The notes beneath the pieces are model-generated. The model had not been told where the DNA came from. It did not search any database and worked only from the letters and a program-made list of their open reading frames with translations. The position numbers were made by a program, and so were the translations under genes. Shown one piece after another: positions 43,999 through 55,391 of a stretch of DNA of 64,000 nucleotides; the first letter of the stretch is position 1, and each line of letters begins with the position of its first letter. Source of the DNA: Nigrospora sphaerica (taxonomy: Eukaryota > Ascomycota > Sordariomycetes > Amphisphaeriales > Apiosporaceae); assembly GCA_018287875.1 (NCBI GenBank), contig JAGVVL010000009.1, forward strand, positions 4,216,001-4,280,000, given 5' to 3'.

Positions 43999-44967
43999 AT
44001 GTCTCCATCTGTTGCACCGGCCGGAGTTTGGACAAAGCTTATGTACAGAAAGCCTCCCCCAACGTCCGAATTCCTGGAGACACCGCTCAACCTCTTCTCC
44101 GAGGATCCCCAATACAAGGACGAACGTGATGTCTTCGTCAGGGATGTTCGAGCCGAGTTGGAAAGATTCACTATGGAAGAAGAGGGGCTCGAGTTTCTAG
44201 ATGACACGGTGGATATCAAGGACTGGGATGATGAGGCCGAAGTGAGAAGGGTGCTAGCCAAGGAAGCGCCCGAGTTGATCAAGAAGCGGTACGCAACCCC
44301 CCCTCCTCCACAACTCCAACAGCCCCTTGTCCCCCACCGCGCCGACCCCAAGTACCGTCTCTACTAGTATTGACAGTTGGTCTACCCCAGTCTCGGTGCC
44401 AAGAGAGTCTTCCTCGTGACCGAGCGGATCCGGCGGTCCGACTCGAGCGGAGTCAAGTCGGACACGACGCCCGTCTATGCCATCCACGGCGACGCGACGC
44501 CGGAGAGCGGCCTGAAGCTGATGGAAGAGAACGTGGCCAAGATGGAGCCGCGGCCCGAGGCGTTGCCGCCCCGCGGGCGCGTCATGCTCGTCAACGTGTG
44601 GCGGCCCCTCAAGACCATCACGCGCGACCCGCTGGCGTTCCTCGTGCCCAGCAGCATGCGGCCGGGCGACCGCCACCAGCAGATCTTCTCGCGGCCGCCC
44701 GAGCGCTTCAAGGTCTTCGGTAAGCCCCTCGGCGACTACTGGCTCGACACCGTGTCGCACAACGACGAGCACGAGTGGGTCTTCCTCAAGCACCAGCAGC
44801 GCCACGAGCCCGTCATGTTCGTCCAGTGGGACAGCGAGGGGCTCAAGCCCGGCCGGCTCGAGGAGAAGATGAGCCTGCTCCACAGCTGCTTTGAGGATCC
44901 CGACTACGTGAATGACCCACCGCGGACAAGCATCGAGCTCAAGTGCCTCGTTTTCTTTGACGATTGA
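43999..44967 (+). CDS. AsaB/GA4-desaturase-like oxidase
   Basis: Exons 43999-44288 and 44391-44967 with a 102 bp intron give 288 residues; the join ELIKKR-LGAKRVFLVTERIRR restores the family pattern and removes two stops. The family (hydroxylase/desaturase AsaB, gibberellin GA4 desaturase) comprises presumed non-heme iron, 2-oxoglutarate-type oxidases common in fungal metabolite clusters. Matching segments are the N-terminal KDERDVFVRDVR, the IHGD (HxD) position before ATPESG, VMLVNVWRPLKTITRDPLAF and the HEPVMFVQWDSEG region. The HxD is the likely iron ligand pair. The ATG at 43999 was preferred to one at 43888 because it follows a TATA box at 43902 and starts at the conserved N-terminus. 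It probably performs a tailoring oxidation for the adjacent P450 genes. Confidence 0.82.
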
Positions 44968-47284
44968 GGGACAGGACCGGGTCGGTGAAGGTGATGCTTG
45001 TTCAATAAAGTAGATTGACATATGAAAGCCACGCGCCATAACAAAATATTTTGCTTGGGAATATCCGAGGCTTCGTTGGCATGTACGTAATCTGGAAGAT
45101 AGGGTATCCCTCGACTCGTTTCTTTCGTGTTCGCCCACCAGGCTAGATATGACACTTTTCTTTCCCGGTACCCCGGGCCATTCTGGTACACAAGTAGTAT
45201 ATAGTAAATCCATCGCGCCCGCACTGGCCCAATGGGCCATTGGCCGCCTTGGAAGACCTATGCTTAAGCGTTATTGTCGCACCACAGCGGCACTGGCAAG
45301 ATAGTGACGGACTTCAAGGTTTTTCATTAAAGTAAGCTAACGCAAGGAAAGATGCCACACATGGAAGACTATATACTGAAGCTTGCCAAGGCTCCTGTGG
45401 AGCTTCTCACGTGACCCTACGAACAGGTTGTCGACCTTGGGAATACCCTCACGGCGCGACAGTTATGATTGGAGCCCACAGGTGAGCTAGTAGCCTGCAT
45501 AAAGTCGGATGTAGAAGGGAAGGCTGTCCATTGCCATGGGGTATTGCGGTTCGAGGCTTCAATCCGTAATTCCAGGAGATATCAGTGCCGGCAACCGCCA
45601 TTCACTACAGTTCTATCATTCGGTGCTGCTTTCTCCAGCTTCCAATATCACCACCGAAGATGGGTGTTTAAAGGATCGGAGGATTCCAGCACTTGCGGAA
45701 CTCTTTCTATGGCCATGGAGAAGACAGCTGGGAGATACAATGTGCGAAGGAATCAAAACCGGTGGTAGGTTCGGAGAGGCTGTCAAAAACGACGATATAT
45801 CCTCCTTACCAAGCGTTTACGTAGGAGTGAATCACACACCCCGTCATTCCCATAACAACAAAATTTCCTTTATAAACCTACAAAAGTACTAGGCCGATGA
45901 ATTTATCTTCCATTGTTCGAGAAACGTTAGCGATACAGTGACCTCTAAGAAGGTTTATTTTCTCCCTGTTAAAAACTTGCCAGTATCGCATTCTAGGACA
46001 GCTTGTCTTTAGGCTGCCTGGCCCTCATCCCTCTTCAGATTTTCCATCACTAATGATATTTTATCTCCTAGTCCAGATCTGGCTATTCATTGTGTTTATC
46101 GAGCTGGGCTGGTTGCCTTGTCAGCTAAATACGACAAAGTTGAAATGCAACGCCACTCAGCGCCGCTCCCCGCCTAATCACCAAGGACAACGGCTCGACA
46201 GCAAAATTTGAAGCTTAGCTCAGGAGTCCCTTGCATTTGGTCTTAAGCTACACTTTGTGTGCTACCAACTCTGGCATGGCGCACTTCCTTTCCACATGAA
46301 AAGGAACAGTTGATCGCTTTAGGATACGCTGGCTTTGTGGCAAACTGAGCGTCAGCAGTGGCAAAGTCAGTGAGGCTTTCAAAAACCTAGGGGCAGAGCT
46401 CTTGGGGGTCGCTGATGTGGCAGGATTAGACGATGGCTTCATGCCAAATTGACTCTTCTGGAATGAGACCTATTCACACTGGGTACGTTTTCGAGTCGCC
46501 TTATGAGCGTGTCGCGACTGGTACACATCTAGTTGCGCCAGGGTTTCCAAAGAGGGACAAAGAGATGATATGGGTCCGACAAAATAGCAAGGTATACCCC
46601 ATGAACTTTTCACGTAACTGTAAGATCAAGCTCTTCAAACAACGGATTCACCGTCCCCATTAGATAAAGACCAACCATCAGCCTGTCTAAATTTACCCCC
46701 TATCATTTGCCTTCACTAAAATAACTGCCGATGCTAGATCTGTGATAAGCCCGGTGGCCGAGAGGATCGGGCTCATTAGACTGCGAAACACGGCGACTAA
46801 GAATAAGGTCACCGATATCGTCGTTTCCCTGTGGGAGTTTTAAGCTATCGTTCGCATAATGAAGTCTGCCGAGTCATTCAATTTCGGCTAATTGGGTGCT
46901 GTATCGGTCGTCGGGGGTGACGACCGTGCCAAGGTCTCCCCTGAGCACTTGATGCCAAGGGGGAAATATCGATGTAAGTGCTCAACATCAGGACAAATTG
47001 ATTTAAGAGGTATTCTAAGCTAAAATTACGATAAGCCATGGCAATACTATTCTTGAAGCATAAATGCCAATCAGCCACGGCTAAGTGGCTCATTGCCACA
47101 GGCTGGATGATTCGGCCTGGTCTCCTTGTAACCGCCGTTCACTCCGCTTTTGACTCAGGTCACAACCGTCGGTACTCGCACACCACCCCAGTGTGATGAA
47201 TTTAAACTGTGACCGCCGGCTAAGAACAACCGCAACTTTGATGTGACTATCATCGAGGTCGACAAGCTCTTCACCGGGGTGACC
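44968..47284. other. Gene-free stretch
   Basis: About 2.3 kb, AT-rich in the centre, with only short frames. A tRNA-like D-arm motif near 46752 lacks the rest of a tRNA. Confidence 0.5.
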
Positions 47285-47439
47285 CATTACGGTTCATCGA
47301 AACGCCCCTATTGAGCACCTCCACGATAAGCGTAGTGGGATACCCCGGTGATCCCGAGGACCAGAAGGCGAAGGAGCTGGGAGTCGAGGGCTCGGCCAGG
47401 GCGCTGGCGGCGAGAATAAGGGAGGAAAGCGAACTTCAT
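47285..47439 (-). pseudogene. Broken 5' end of a secreted-protein gene
   Basis: From the ATG at 47439 the minus strand reads MKFAFLP; after a one-base frame shift it continues LILAASALAEPSTPSS and FAFWSSGSPGYPTTLIVEV, together a convincing signal peptide and mature start. No matching downstream exon is recognised. The transposon end at 47506 lies 66 bp upstream of this ATG, so the gene may have been killed by insertion and mutation. Low confidence. Confidence 0.35.
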
Positions 47440-47505
47440 GGTGACGAGGGGGTCAAGTAGACAACTCAAGATCAGATACAAGGGGAACAGGTGCTGGGGA
47501 GAGTA

Positions 47506-49438
47506 AGCTCACCCCCCCACCAAAGAGCCAACCCCCCAAACGGCCAGAGGTCAAGATGGCCTCACGCGATGGCAACACTACGGATCAATTGAAATATCTC
47601 AACAACCACAATAGCTACGCACAAGCAGACTGATCTCAAGAGACTATGATGCAGTCTTCTACCTCAGAATCGACTTCTTCGTCCGATCCGTCTGTGCAAA
47701 CAGCTTCAGATTCCACAGTGACCGTACCCCCTATATCTTCAGGGGTCGACATCTCCTCCTTGACTTTGCGCACGTTTAGTATTGTCACGAAACAGTCCTA
47801 AGCGGTTAACTAAACCTTACGTCGTTTCTAGGGCTTCTGGCGATCCAGCGCTGCAGCCAATTGGTCTCGTTTGTGCTTCAGACTGGAGATCTCAGCGGTC
47901 GCTTAGTCTAAGGCCTTGCCAGCTTTCCGAAAAACCTAACGTAGCGTTGCGTTGTTATAGACTAGATCAACACCACTAAGGTCCCGGTGGATTACGCTGA
48001 TTTAACGTGACGTCCTCGGTGTCTTAACCTCTAGAGCAGACATCTGCGATAGCAGAGGGTCCTCCCTTAGCTACGGAACACACCAATTTGACCCCTCTAG
48101 CCTATCGCGGTCATGCTGCCTTACTAGTCGGCTATTAAGCGGCTTACTGGGGTCCCTTGGATAAATGCCGGTCGCTCTCCAGCCTGTGGCAATATGCTCT
48201 GGTGTTAGAGCCTCCTTACAAGCCTTATTCCAGACCTCCAGAAACTCTAGCTTCTTTAAAGTCAGTGTTAAGCTAGTAAAGTAGGTGTCATGTAGGTATT
48301 TCCAATAGGCTCGCTTTAACACTAAGAAAGGGCCGAGATTTAACGGCTGTAGTACTTAAGAAGTATAAGCTAGTAAAAAGTTAAGCTAAACGCGTGCCTC
48401 GAAACAGGTTATTATAAAGTCCTTAACGTAGTGGCTTACGTGGCTATCGAGGATAAGGTGCCGCCACTGTTTAGGGTCTTCTGGAGCCGTCAGAGGCACG
48501 AATATCTGTTTCAGCTAACGTAGTGTAATTGAATTGCTAGTCTAGCCAGCCTGTGAGGCTTTAAAAGACCAGCTTTCGAGGTCCTGCTCGTCGACTTGAG
48601 AGTTGAACCACTGCTGTTGAACTGACTTGCCCTTGAAAATCACTAGTGGAGGCAGCGCGCGGCCAGCGGCAGAGATTGCTTCTAGAGAGGTCGTCCACTC
48701 GCCTCGAAACGTATCCATAGCGAAGATCTGGCTTATAGCGGCAGGTCCGATAACGAAGGGGCAGTCTCCAAGGCCAATCTGAGCACCTATCTTATCGAAG
48801 TTCCAGGTGTGCTCTAGTGGGATGCTGGCGAGGTCTTCGTGGGCCAGCCTTTCGAAGAACTCCTCAATATTGGCGCGAGAGGCGCCATTGAGGCGCTGGA
48901 AATCCATGCCAGTGGAAACCAGTGTCTTCACTTGCGGCCAGCGCTTAAAGAGCCGGTAATGCCAGCGTTTTCTAAGGCGGCAGTGGCTTCCGGAGGTGTT
49001 AAGGGTGGACTGGGCGAATTGACGAAAGCGGCCGTGTGTTGGAGCCCAGCTAAGGCGGCCTTGAAGTAACACCCACGCCACAAGCTAGCGCTCTTGCTCC
49101 TCATTGAGGGCTTGGTGATGCTCCTAGGCATGCATTTTCAGAGGCTTGCAATTGAATCTGGCAGTCAACCAGTGCCTGGTGACGTTGTATTGCTTAGCGA
49201 CTGAGCGGATTGATTAACCTTGGGTCACTTGGAGGAGAGCGGCAGCTAGCTGCACTTCATCCATCGATATAGGTATCAAACGAAAGAGCGGAAAACGGTG
49301 ATTCTCGAGATGTCATTTTCTTGTCTGTAAAATGTCTGATTGTTTAAATCTTCGGTGTTGAAGGTTTGTGATTGCCTTATCTGTTATCCGAAACCAGTGG
49401 CTGTTTGGGGGGTTGGCTCTTTGGTAGGGGGGCGAGCT
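47506..49438 (-). mobile_element. Second type of pogo-like DNA transposon, degraded
   Basis: A 1933 bp element flanked by TA (47504-47505 and 49439-49440). Terminal inverted repeats of about 40 bp start AGCTC and contain ACCAAAGAGCC; the few mismatches between the ends are transitions. The repeats and transposase differ from the 1.86 kb pair at 4.5-8.8 kb, so this is a separate family. Confidence 0.9.
48071..49250 (-). pseudogene. Degraded pogo-like transposase
   Basis: Pieces in order on the minus strand: a helix-turn-helix region near 49200 (EVQLAAALLQVTQG-stop-SIRSVAKQYNV), a large fragment 49081-48542 with WNFDKIGAQIG at the first catalytic position, and PLVIFKGK, and a C-terminal fragment ending 48071 with LKRAYWKYL and ATGWRATGIYP. 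The third catalytic Asp is changed: LQPLNLGPF instead of the expected LQPLD. Where DE is expected in NFDE, DK is seen. Both are G-to-A type changes, as are the stops, consistent with RIP. Confidence 0.85.
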
Positions 49439-50299
49439 TATGAGGTTTCAAGAGCTTGAATCGCTCATGAATAATGCGGGTTGGCGTGTTATTCACACCT
49501 TTTCTGTTTACATAAACTTCACCTTACAATCAGTTGCTCTGTTTGTAACTCCCCTTCCCCACCTCTTTACGATTGAGCGCGACGAGTTGCTTGCGCGATC
49601 GTACTCTCACAGCTGCTCGTACAAATGACCATTGAGATCAACTCCATAAAATACAAATTGGGGAAACAGATAAAATCGGGCCTACGTTTGAGCTTACCTC
49701 AGCTAATCATAAAGTGGTACACACAGCCACAAATCTTTCTAGGGCCAGTAGAAACGTTATGAAAGTTTAGAGCATGTTAAACCGACAAATCAAAGATCTG
49801 AAGAGGCAAAAGCCATATCAACTGTGCAATTTCAACGTATGGAGAGACCAAGCGGCTCAGCTACGTTCCGCTCCGAGGGACCAAAGCTGACACGATAGGT
49901 GAATACTATACGGTTGATGCGTCTATTACAATGGCGGCGTCCGGCACGACCACCGGCAGCTTTGACCTCATAGTCATCTAGTAGTCCTCTTGTGCCAATC
50001 GCAGACACAGATGTTATGAATTGACCACCGCGAAACGTCAGTGGGAGGGTCAGCCTCGAGCGAGGACCAGGTCGTGTGGGCACAGCTATATCTACATGCC
50101 GGCCACTGCGGGATAGCCGCGGTGAAGAACTAGGCGGTGGACGTTTTATAGGATACACAGCAGCAGAAGGGTCCCCTGCTGCCCCCTCCAGCGTTCTCGG
50201 GCTTGTCTGTGCCGAGGGGTCGGCCTCTCCGCTGCAAGACTAAGTCGTGGCGATGGCGTTACGCGCCCTAATTGCATAGAGCGGCCGGCTCTGGTCCGG
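49439..50299. other. Gene-free stretch
   Basis: 3' flank of the mannosidase gene and transposon border. A minus frame at 49832-50158 has no support. Confidence 0.5.
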
Positions 50300-51970
50300 C
50301 TACACCGGGGTCTTGGCCGTCACGCGGAAGGGGTGAGCCTCGGTGTTGTAAACCCACAGGTTCTTGGGCTGGCCGGTGCCGGGCTTGCCGCCTCCGACGT
50401 CCCACTCTCCCTTCTTCTCGGTCTGGATCAGGTACTGGTACTTGAGGGTCTCGGCGAGCATGAAGCTCTGCATGATGCTGCCGCGCAGGCCGCCGCCGTC
50501 GGGGGCCGTGACGTCCTTGATGTAGCCGAAGCCGTTGGGGTGGCGCATCGTGCGGTTCTGCGCCAGCGTGTAGGCCCAGGCCACGTCGCGCCAGTAGGGG
50601 TCGGCCGTCCACTCGTGGGCATAGTACCAGCTCTCGACGGCCTCGGGCGCCTGGCCTGCGCCCGTGTACTGGTCCAGGAGGAAGAATCCGGCGCGCTCGT
50701 AGAGGGCCGTCTGGTTGGCCTCGTCGGGCGTCGCCAGCTCCTGCAGGTCCCAGCTGTATAGCGCCGGCCCGATGCCCGAGGCCATCTCCCGGTACCCGTT
50801 GGCGCACCACTCGCTGAAGTCGAGGCCGTGCGAGAGCCAGTCGGGCCGGTTCAGCGCCGTGCTCCCGAGGATGAAGGAGCCGCCGATGAAGCAGGCCAGG
50901 GACTCGCTGTAGTTCACCTGCTGCCGGCCCGTGAAGGCCGTCACCATGGTGAGGTCCGGTCGCGACGACGGGTGGGAAAGCAGATGCGCAATGGTCGAGT
51001 CGGCGGCCTCGGTGAACCGCTTCCCGTACTCGGCGTACTTCTCCGGGTCGTAGACGTACATCTTGACGAGGTACTCGTACGCCGAATCGTTGCCCGAGAC
51101 GAAACCGCCGTATTCGTCCAGGATTGTGCCATTCTCGACGCTGAAGAGGCCGCCCGTCAAGCCGGGCCAGACTTCGGACGAGGGCGTCAGCCAGTAACTC
51201 TCGGCCTTTTGCGCCAGCTTGCCGTACTGGGGGTCGCCCGTGAGGTCCGAAAGGTGCTGCCACTCGAGAATGAGAGTGCCCATCTCGGCAAGACCGGCAG
51301 CGCGTGTTCCATCATCCATCAGAGAATCGTCAGTGAAGGTGCGGTTCTCAATGAAGAGCTGGCCGACGGGAATGCCCGAGGGCGTGTTGAATGCGAATTT
51401 CAAAGTGTCGGCCAAGCGCTTCGCCTGGGCTAGCAGCGTGTCGACCTTGGTGGCGTTCACGGCCAGGTGCGAGAAGGGCCCCTTCAGGAGGTCGTACGCG
51501 GACATGAGGCCGCCGAGGTAACGAATGTTTGTCTCGAAAAGGCTGACGGCACTGGGCTCCTTCGTGTTCGTCTTGGTGAAGTCAATGGTCGGAACAAAGT
51601 CCAAGATTGTGTTGACGATGTCAGTCTGCTCCATGATGATGGCCGTGTCGAGTCCATCCACGGCCGTGGCCCCCCAGCCGTTGCGGTCATCCGAGTAGTT
51701 GCCGTACAGGGGGCGGAGAGAGTCGTGAGGGAAAGCGTGTTCGTAGTAGCCAGCCCAGGCATGGCGGAACATCTCAACGACGGCGGCGGCGCGAACGTTC
51801 TGGTCAGGCTCAAAGCCGGTGTAGTCGTAGTTTGACCCGCGCTGTTTGGGGTAGGCAATGACTTTCGGCACGGGGCCGTTGACCGCAGGAGCGCCATGAG
51901 CTCCGTAGGAGAGGCATGAAAGCACAGCAGTGCCGGCCACCAGAAAGCGTAGGGCCTTGACACACGGCAT
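50300..51970 (-). CDS. Secreted GH47 alpha-1,2-mannosidase
   Basis: From the ATG at 51970 the protein has 556 residues and no intron. A signal peptide (VLSCLSYGAHGAPA end) is followed by the GH47 catalytic barrel. Family hallmarks are GWGATAVDGLDTAIIM, LGGLMSAYDL, GLAEMGTLILEWQHLS, TGDPQYG, SFMLAETLKYQYL and a C-terminal VYNTEAHPF, whose Thr coordinates Ca2+ in the family. Class I mannosidases trim Man9 N-glycans to Man5; secreted fungal forms also act outside the cell. Several N-glycosylation sequons are visible. An upstream in-frame ATG (52030) would add 20 residues before the signal peptide and was rejected. A TATAT sequence lies about 85 bp upstream at 52053-52057. Confidence 0.93.
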   Translation of the reverse strand: MPCVKALRFLVAGTAVLSCLSYGAHGAPAVNGPVPKVIAYPKQRGSNYDYTGFEPDQNVRAAAVVEMFRHAWAGYYEHAFPHDSLRPLYGNYSDDRNGWGATAVDGLDTAIIMEQTDIVNTILDFVPTIDFTKTNTKEPSAVSLFETNIRYLGGLMSAYDLLKGPFSHLAVNATKVDTLLAQAKRLADTLKFAFNTPSGIPVGQLFIENRTFTDDSLMDDGTRAAGLAEMGTLILEWQHLSDLTGDPQYGKLAQKAESYWLTPSSEVWPGLTGGLFSVENGTILDEYGGFVSGNDSAYEYLVKMYVYDPEKYAEYGKRFTEAADSTIAHLLSHPSSRPDLTMVTAFTGRQQVNYSESLACFIGGSFILGSTALNRPDWLSHGLDFSEWCANGYREMASGIGPALYSWDLQELATPDEANQTALYERAGFFLLDQYTGAGQAPEAVESWYYAHEWTADPYWRDVAWAYTLAQNRTMRHPNGFGYIKDVTAPDGGGLRGSIMQSFMLAETLKYQYLIQTEKKGEWDVGGGKPGTGQPKNLWVYNTEAHPFRVTAKTPV

Positions 51971-53166
51971 GGTGACGGTCTCTGTAGCGACAGAACGTGT
52001 GTTGGAGCAGAGCAGACAAAGGCCTTCCACCGGACGGGCGTCGAGCCACCAGATATACCCATGTAGTATTCACGACTACGGCGATGGGGTAGAGTTTAAT
52101 TGCACGTACCATTCCGGGGACCCCGGATGCTATGGACTGGTTTGCGGGCGATGCAACGACGTCCGTCTTTTTGTGCGTGAGTGCCCGGATGTAGACTGGT
52201 CTGATTGAGGGAAACCATGGGCCGAATGCAGATCAATTGCAGGCACCAGGTGCCCTCGAAAAACCACCTCCCTACCTAGCCTGCCTTGGGCACTTCTGCC
52301 GCCCGTGCATCATGCACTGGTCTCGACCGGCGGTCAATCTTAGCTGAAGAAAACACCTGACGCTGAGGGGGTATTCGGTCCCATTCCTGCAGGGTCGCGT
52401 TCGAGAACATCGTGTAAAGCGTGTGGCTGGCAGACGTCGAACAGGTGGAGCCAAGCCCAGCTTGTCCGCCGAGGTGAGAGTTTAGGCACGCCCATCATCA
52501 TACGCGCACGGGCCGCCATGGCTTGTGCTGGGTACACAAAAGGGCCTGGGGAACCGGAACAGCGCCTGCACGATAACGCGACAGTCATCGCTGCCATCGC
52601 TGTCATGACGGACACCCCTTCTTCGTCCTAACGGACGGTTCGGTTCCCCTGAGCCGAGTCGCAAAACGGCAGCGTATGGCATGTATGGCATCGCACCGCG
52701 TCGGACACCGCAAGGGTTCCGAGTGGCAATTGGCCGATTGTCCGGTCCCGTTCCTTGCCCCCTCCCTATAACCCACCCCATACTGTTTAATTTCTATCCG
52801 AGCCTCTAAGAGCGGCTAAAGCCGTGCCTTCCGTCCAACGGTCCAAAGCAACGCGCCGTTCCACTCGAGCACCTCCTTTGCCCTGTCCAAGAAGCGCCTC
52901 GTACCAACTACCAATCACAGGGTGGCGGCGGCATTAGAACGCTACGCTGTGTATCGTCGAGCTGCGGGGATGGTCTCAGAACAGCATAGCTCTCATGCAG
53001 GTAGTCAATCCGTAGCTCCATGTCGCCCACGGGTTTTGCAGCGTGGAAAGGCTCGGTACCACGGTCAGTCATGTTGCTGCCGTCAACATGGATAAATACT
53101 TGTAGATGGGAGCGCTCGGGCACCAAAGGGACTCTTGCAAGGTTTGTGACCAGCACAGACCTCGCC
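51971..53166. other. Divergent intergenic region
   Basis: Between the mannosidase and the GMC oxidase, 1.2 kb. Short frames only; it probably holds both promoters. Confidence 0.5.
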
Positions 53167-55391
53167 ATGATGGCACTGCCCGTCCGCTACCTGGCCCTGG
53201 CGAGCCTCTGCCAAACTCTCGCGCATGGGATACCCGACGTCGCCGCAAAGCGTCATGAGTCGCAACTTCGGGACCAATACGACTTTGTTGTCGCCGGCGG
53301 TGGAACCTCCGGCCTCACCGTTGCGGACCGCCTCGCCGAAGCCTTCCCCCGCAGTAAGCCGACCAGAAACACGCCCCCTCTTCCTCGCAGCGCGCGGGCG
53401 CAATTGACCAAGCCACGGCAGAGACGGTTCTGGTCGTCGAGTACGGCGACATCGAGTACGCGCGTGGCTATTTTGATCCCCCGCAGGTCGACTTCGCCCC
53501 GAAATACCCGGGCGCCAGCTCTTGGGCATTCGAGTCGTTGCCGAGCCCCTACGTGGCCAACAAGACGGCAAACGTAGTGGTGGGGAAAGTCGTCGGCGGC
53601 AGCAGCTGCGTCAATTCGCAGTTCTTTGACCGTGGTTCGCGCCATGACTTTGACGTCTTGGCCACCAAGACGGGGGTTGCTCGTTTTGATGAGAGCGACC
53701 ACAGCTGGGACTGGGAGGGTCACTTTCCCTATTTCAAGAAGGTACGGTAACGCAGTTGTTGGCTGTCATGAAGCTTCTCCTTGACGAGAACATTCACCAA
53801 TAGCTGATGTTCCCTAGAGTGTGACTTTCACCGAGCCCCCAGAGACCAGTGTGCGCGAGTTCGGCTACACCTGGGATACGGCCGCCTACGGTGGTACCAC
53901 GCCCATATATTCCAGCTTTCCTCCGTTCCAATGGGCCGATCTGTCCATCGTACGCGAGGCGTGGAAGGAAATGGCCATCCCGGAACGAAGAGAGTGTGCC
54001 GGCGGTGACAAAGCCGGCCTCTGCTGGGTGCCCACCTCTGCCCATCCAGTGACGACTCGACGATCTCACGCAGGGCTCGGCCATTACTCGCTCGTTGATG
54101 CCAGCCGGGATAACTATGACCTTCTGGTGCGGCACCAGGTCGTCAGAGTCTGGTATCCCGAGGGGCGAACGACGAATGGACGCCCGCCCCTGGTCGAAGT
54201 CAGATCGCTGTCGGACGGTGTTCTGTTCAATGTCACCGCAACTTCAGAAGTTATCCTATCCGCAGGAGCACTTCATACGCCGATTATTCTGCATCGCAGT
54301 GGGTTCGGGCCCGTCAAGGTCCTGGAGGAGGCTGGCATATCTCCTGTGCTGGACCTTCCGGGCGTAGGTGCTAATCTCCAGGACCATTCGGCCGGAATCA
54401 TCACGTGGAACTGTGAGTACATGTTACCTGGCGGGAAAGTATTGGGGCTTTATTACTAACACGAGAAACCTCTTAAAGATACGAAGCCCCTAAATATCTC
54501 TCCTTCGCCCGTGGAAATGACAGATCCCAACTTCATTGCCGACGCCACAGCAGGCTTTAACGAAACACCGGCAAGGGGGCCTTACACCCTGGCCATGCGA
54601 AACAGCGCCATCTACATACCTTTGGCTAACATGTCAGCCGACTTCGAGCCTATTATTACTACCATCAAACAGCAACTGACGACGTCTCCATCGCATAATG
54701 GTGCGCTATACCTGCCTCCTGATATTAACACATCGCCCGCCATGATCGCCGGTTACCAGCACCAGCTCTCCCTTCTCCTCACTCTCCATTCCAACGCAAC
54801 GTCTCCAAGCCTCGAGGTACCGTACGGCAGCGGCACGTCGCTATCCACGATTAACCTACACCCCTTCTCTCGGGGCACGGTGCGCCCTAATACGACGCAC
54901 CCGCTCGAGCAGCCGGTCCTGGATTACCGCAGCGGGAGCAACCCGCTCGACATCGCCGTGAGCGCGGCTCATCTGCGCTACCTGCGCCAGATCTTCGACA
55001 CGGCCACGATGCGTGCCCGGGGGGCCGTGGAGGTCGCGCCCGGCGCCGCCGTGGAGACGACGGACGAGCTGGAGGAGTACGCGCGGCGTACCATACAGTT
55101 GTCGGTCCAACACCCCTGCTGCACGGCGGCCATGCTGCCGCGCAAGATGGGCGGCGTCGTCGGCAAGGACCTGAGAGTCCACGGCGCCGACGGCCTCCGC
55201 ATCGTCGACATGAGCACCCCGCTGCTGCTACCATCATCGCACCTGAGCTCCTTGGCGTACGCCATAGCGGAGAAGGTGGGAATACCCCCGACGTCTCTAT
55301 CTCTTCTTATGATGTCCCCTACTAACGAATGCTTACGCAGGCTGCTGATATAATTATTCGTGAACATATCGATCCAAGCAGCGAGATATAG
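53167..55391 (+). CDS. Secreted GMC oxidoreductase (AA3-like)
   Basis: Five exons, 53167-53353, 53422-53741, 53818-54412, 54479-55275 and 55341-55391, give 649 residues; the joins ([55 protein letters not shown]) restore the family pattern. A signal peptide ([14 protein letters not shown]) is followed by the FAD-binding [18 protein letters not shown] near residue 45, the [11 protein letters not shown] loop, [12 protein letters not shown], and the C-terminal active-site region [16 protein letters not shown] and [14 protein letters not shown] with the two family His positions. Members oxidise alcohols or sugars with FAD, yielding H2O2 or reducing quinones. Substrate cannot be inferred. It lies 1.1 kb from the isocyanide synthase in tail-to-tail orientation. 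Confidence 0.92.

Noticed and set aside
24815..44967. Trichothecene cluster interpretation of the CYP65-like P450
   Set aside because: No TRI5-type terpene synthase, acetyltransferase or TRI6/TRI10 regulator in the window. The cyclase present is ABA3-type.
46745..46800. tRNA-like stretch with GGTGGCCGAGAGG
   Set aside because: Only a D-arm-like motif. No T-arm GTTCGA box, no matching acceptor stem.
50268..51263. 331-codon minus frame
   Set aside because: Alternate-frame shadow of the GH47 gene, Arg/Gly/Pro-rich.
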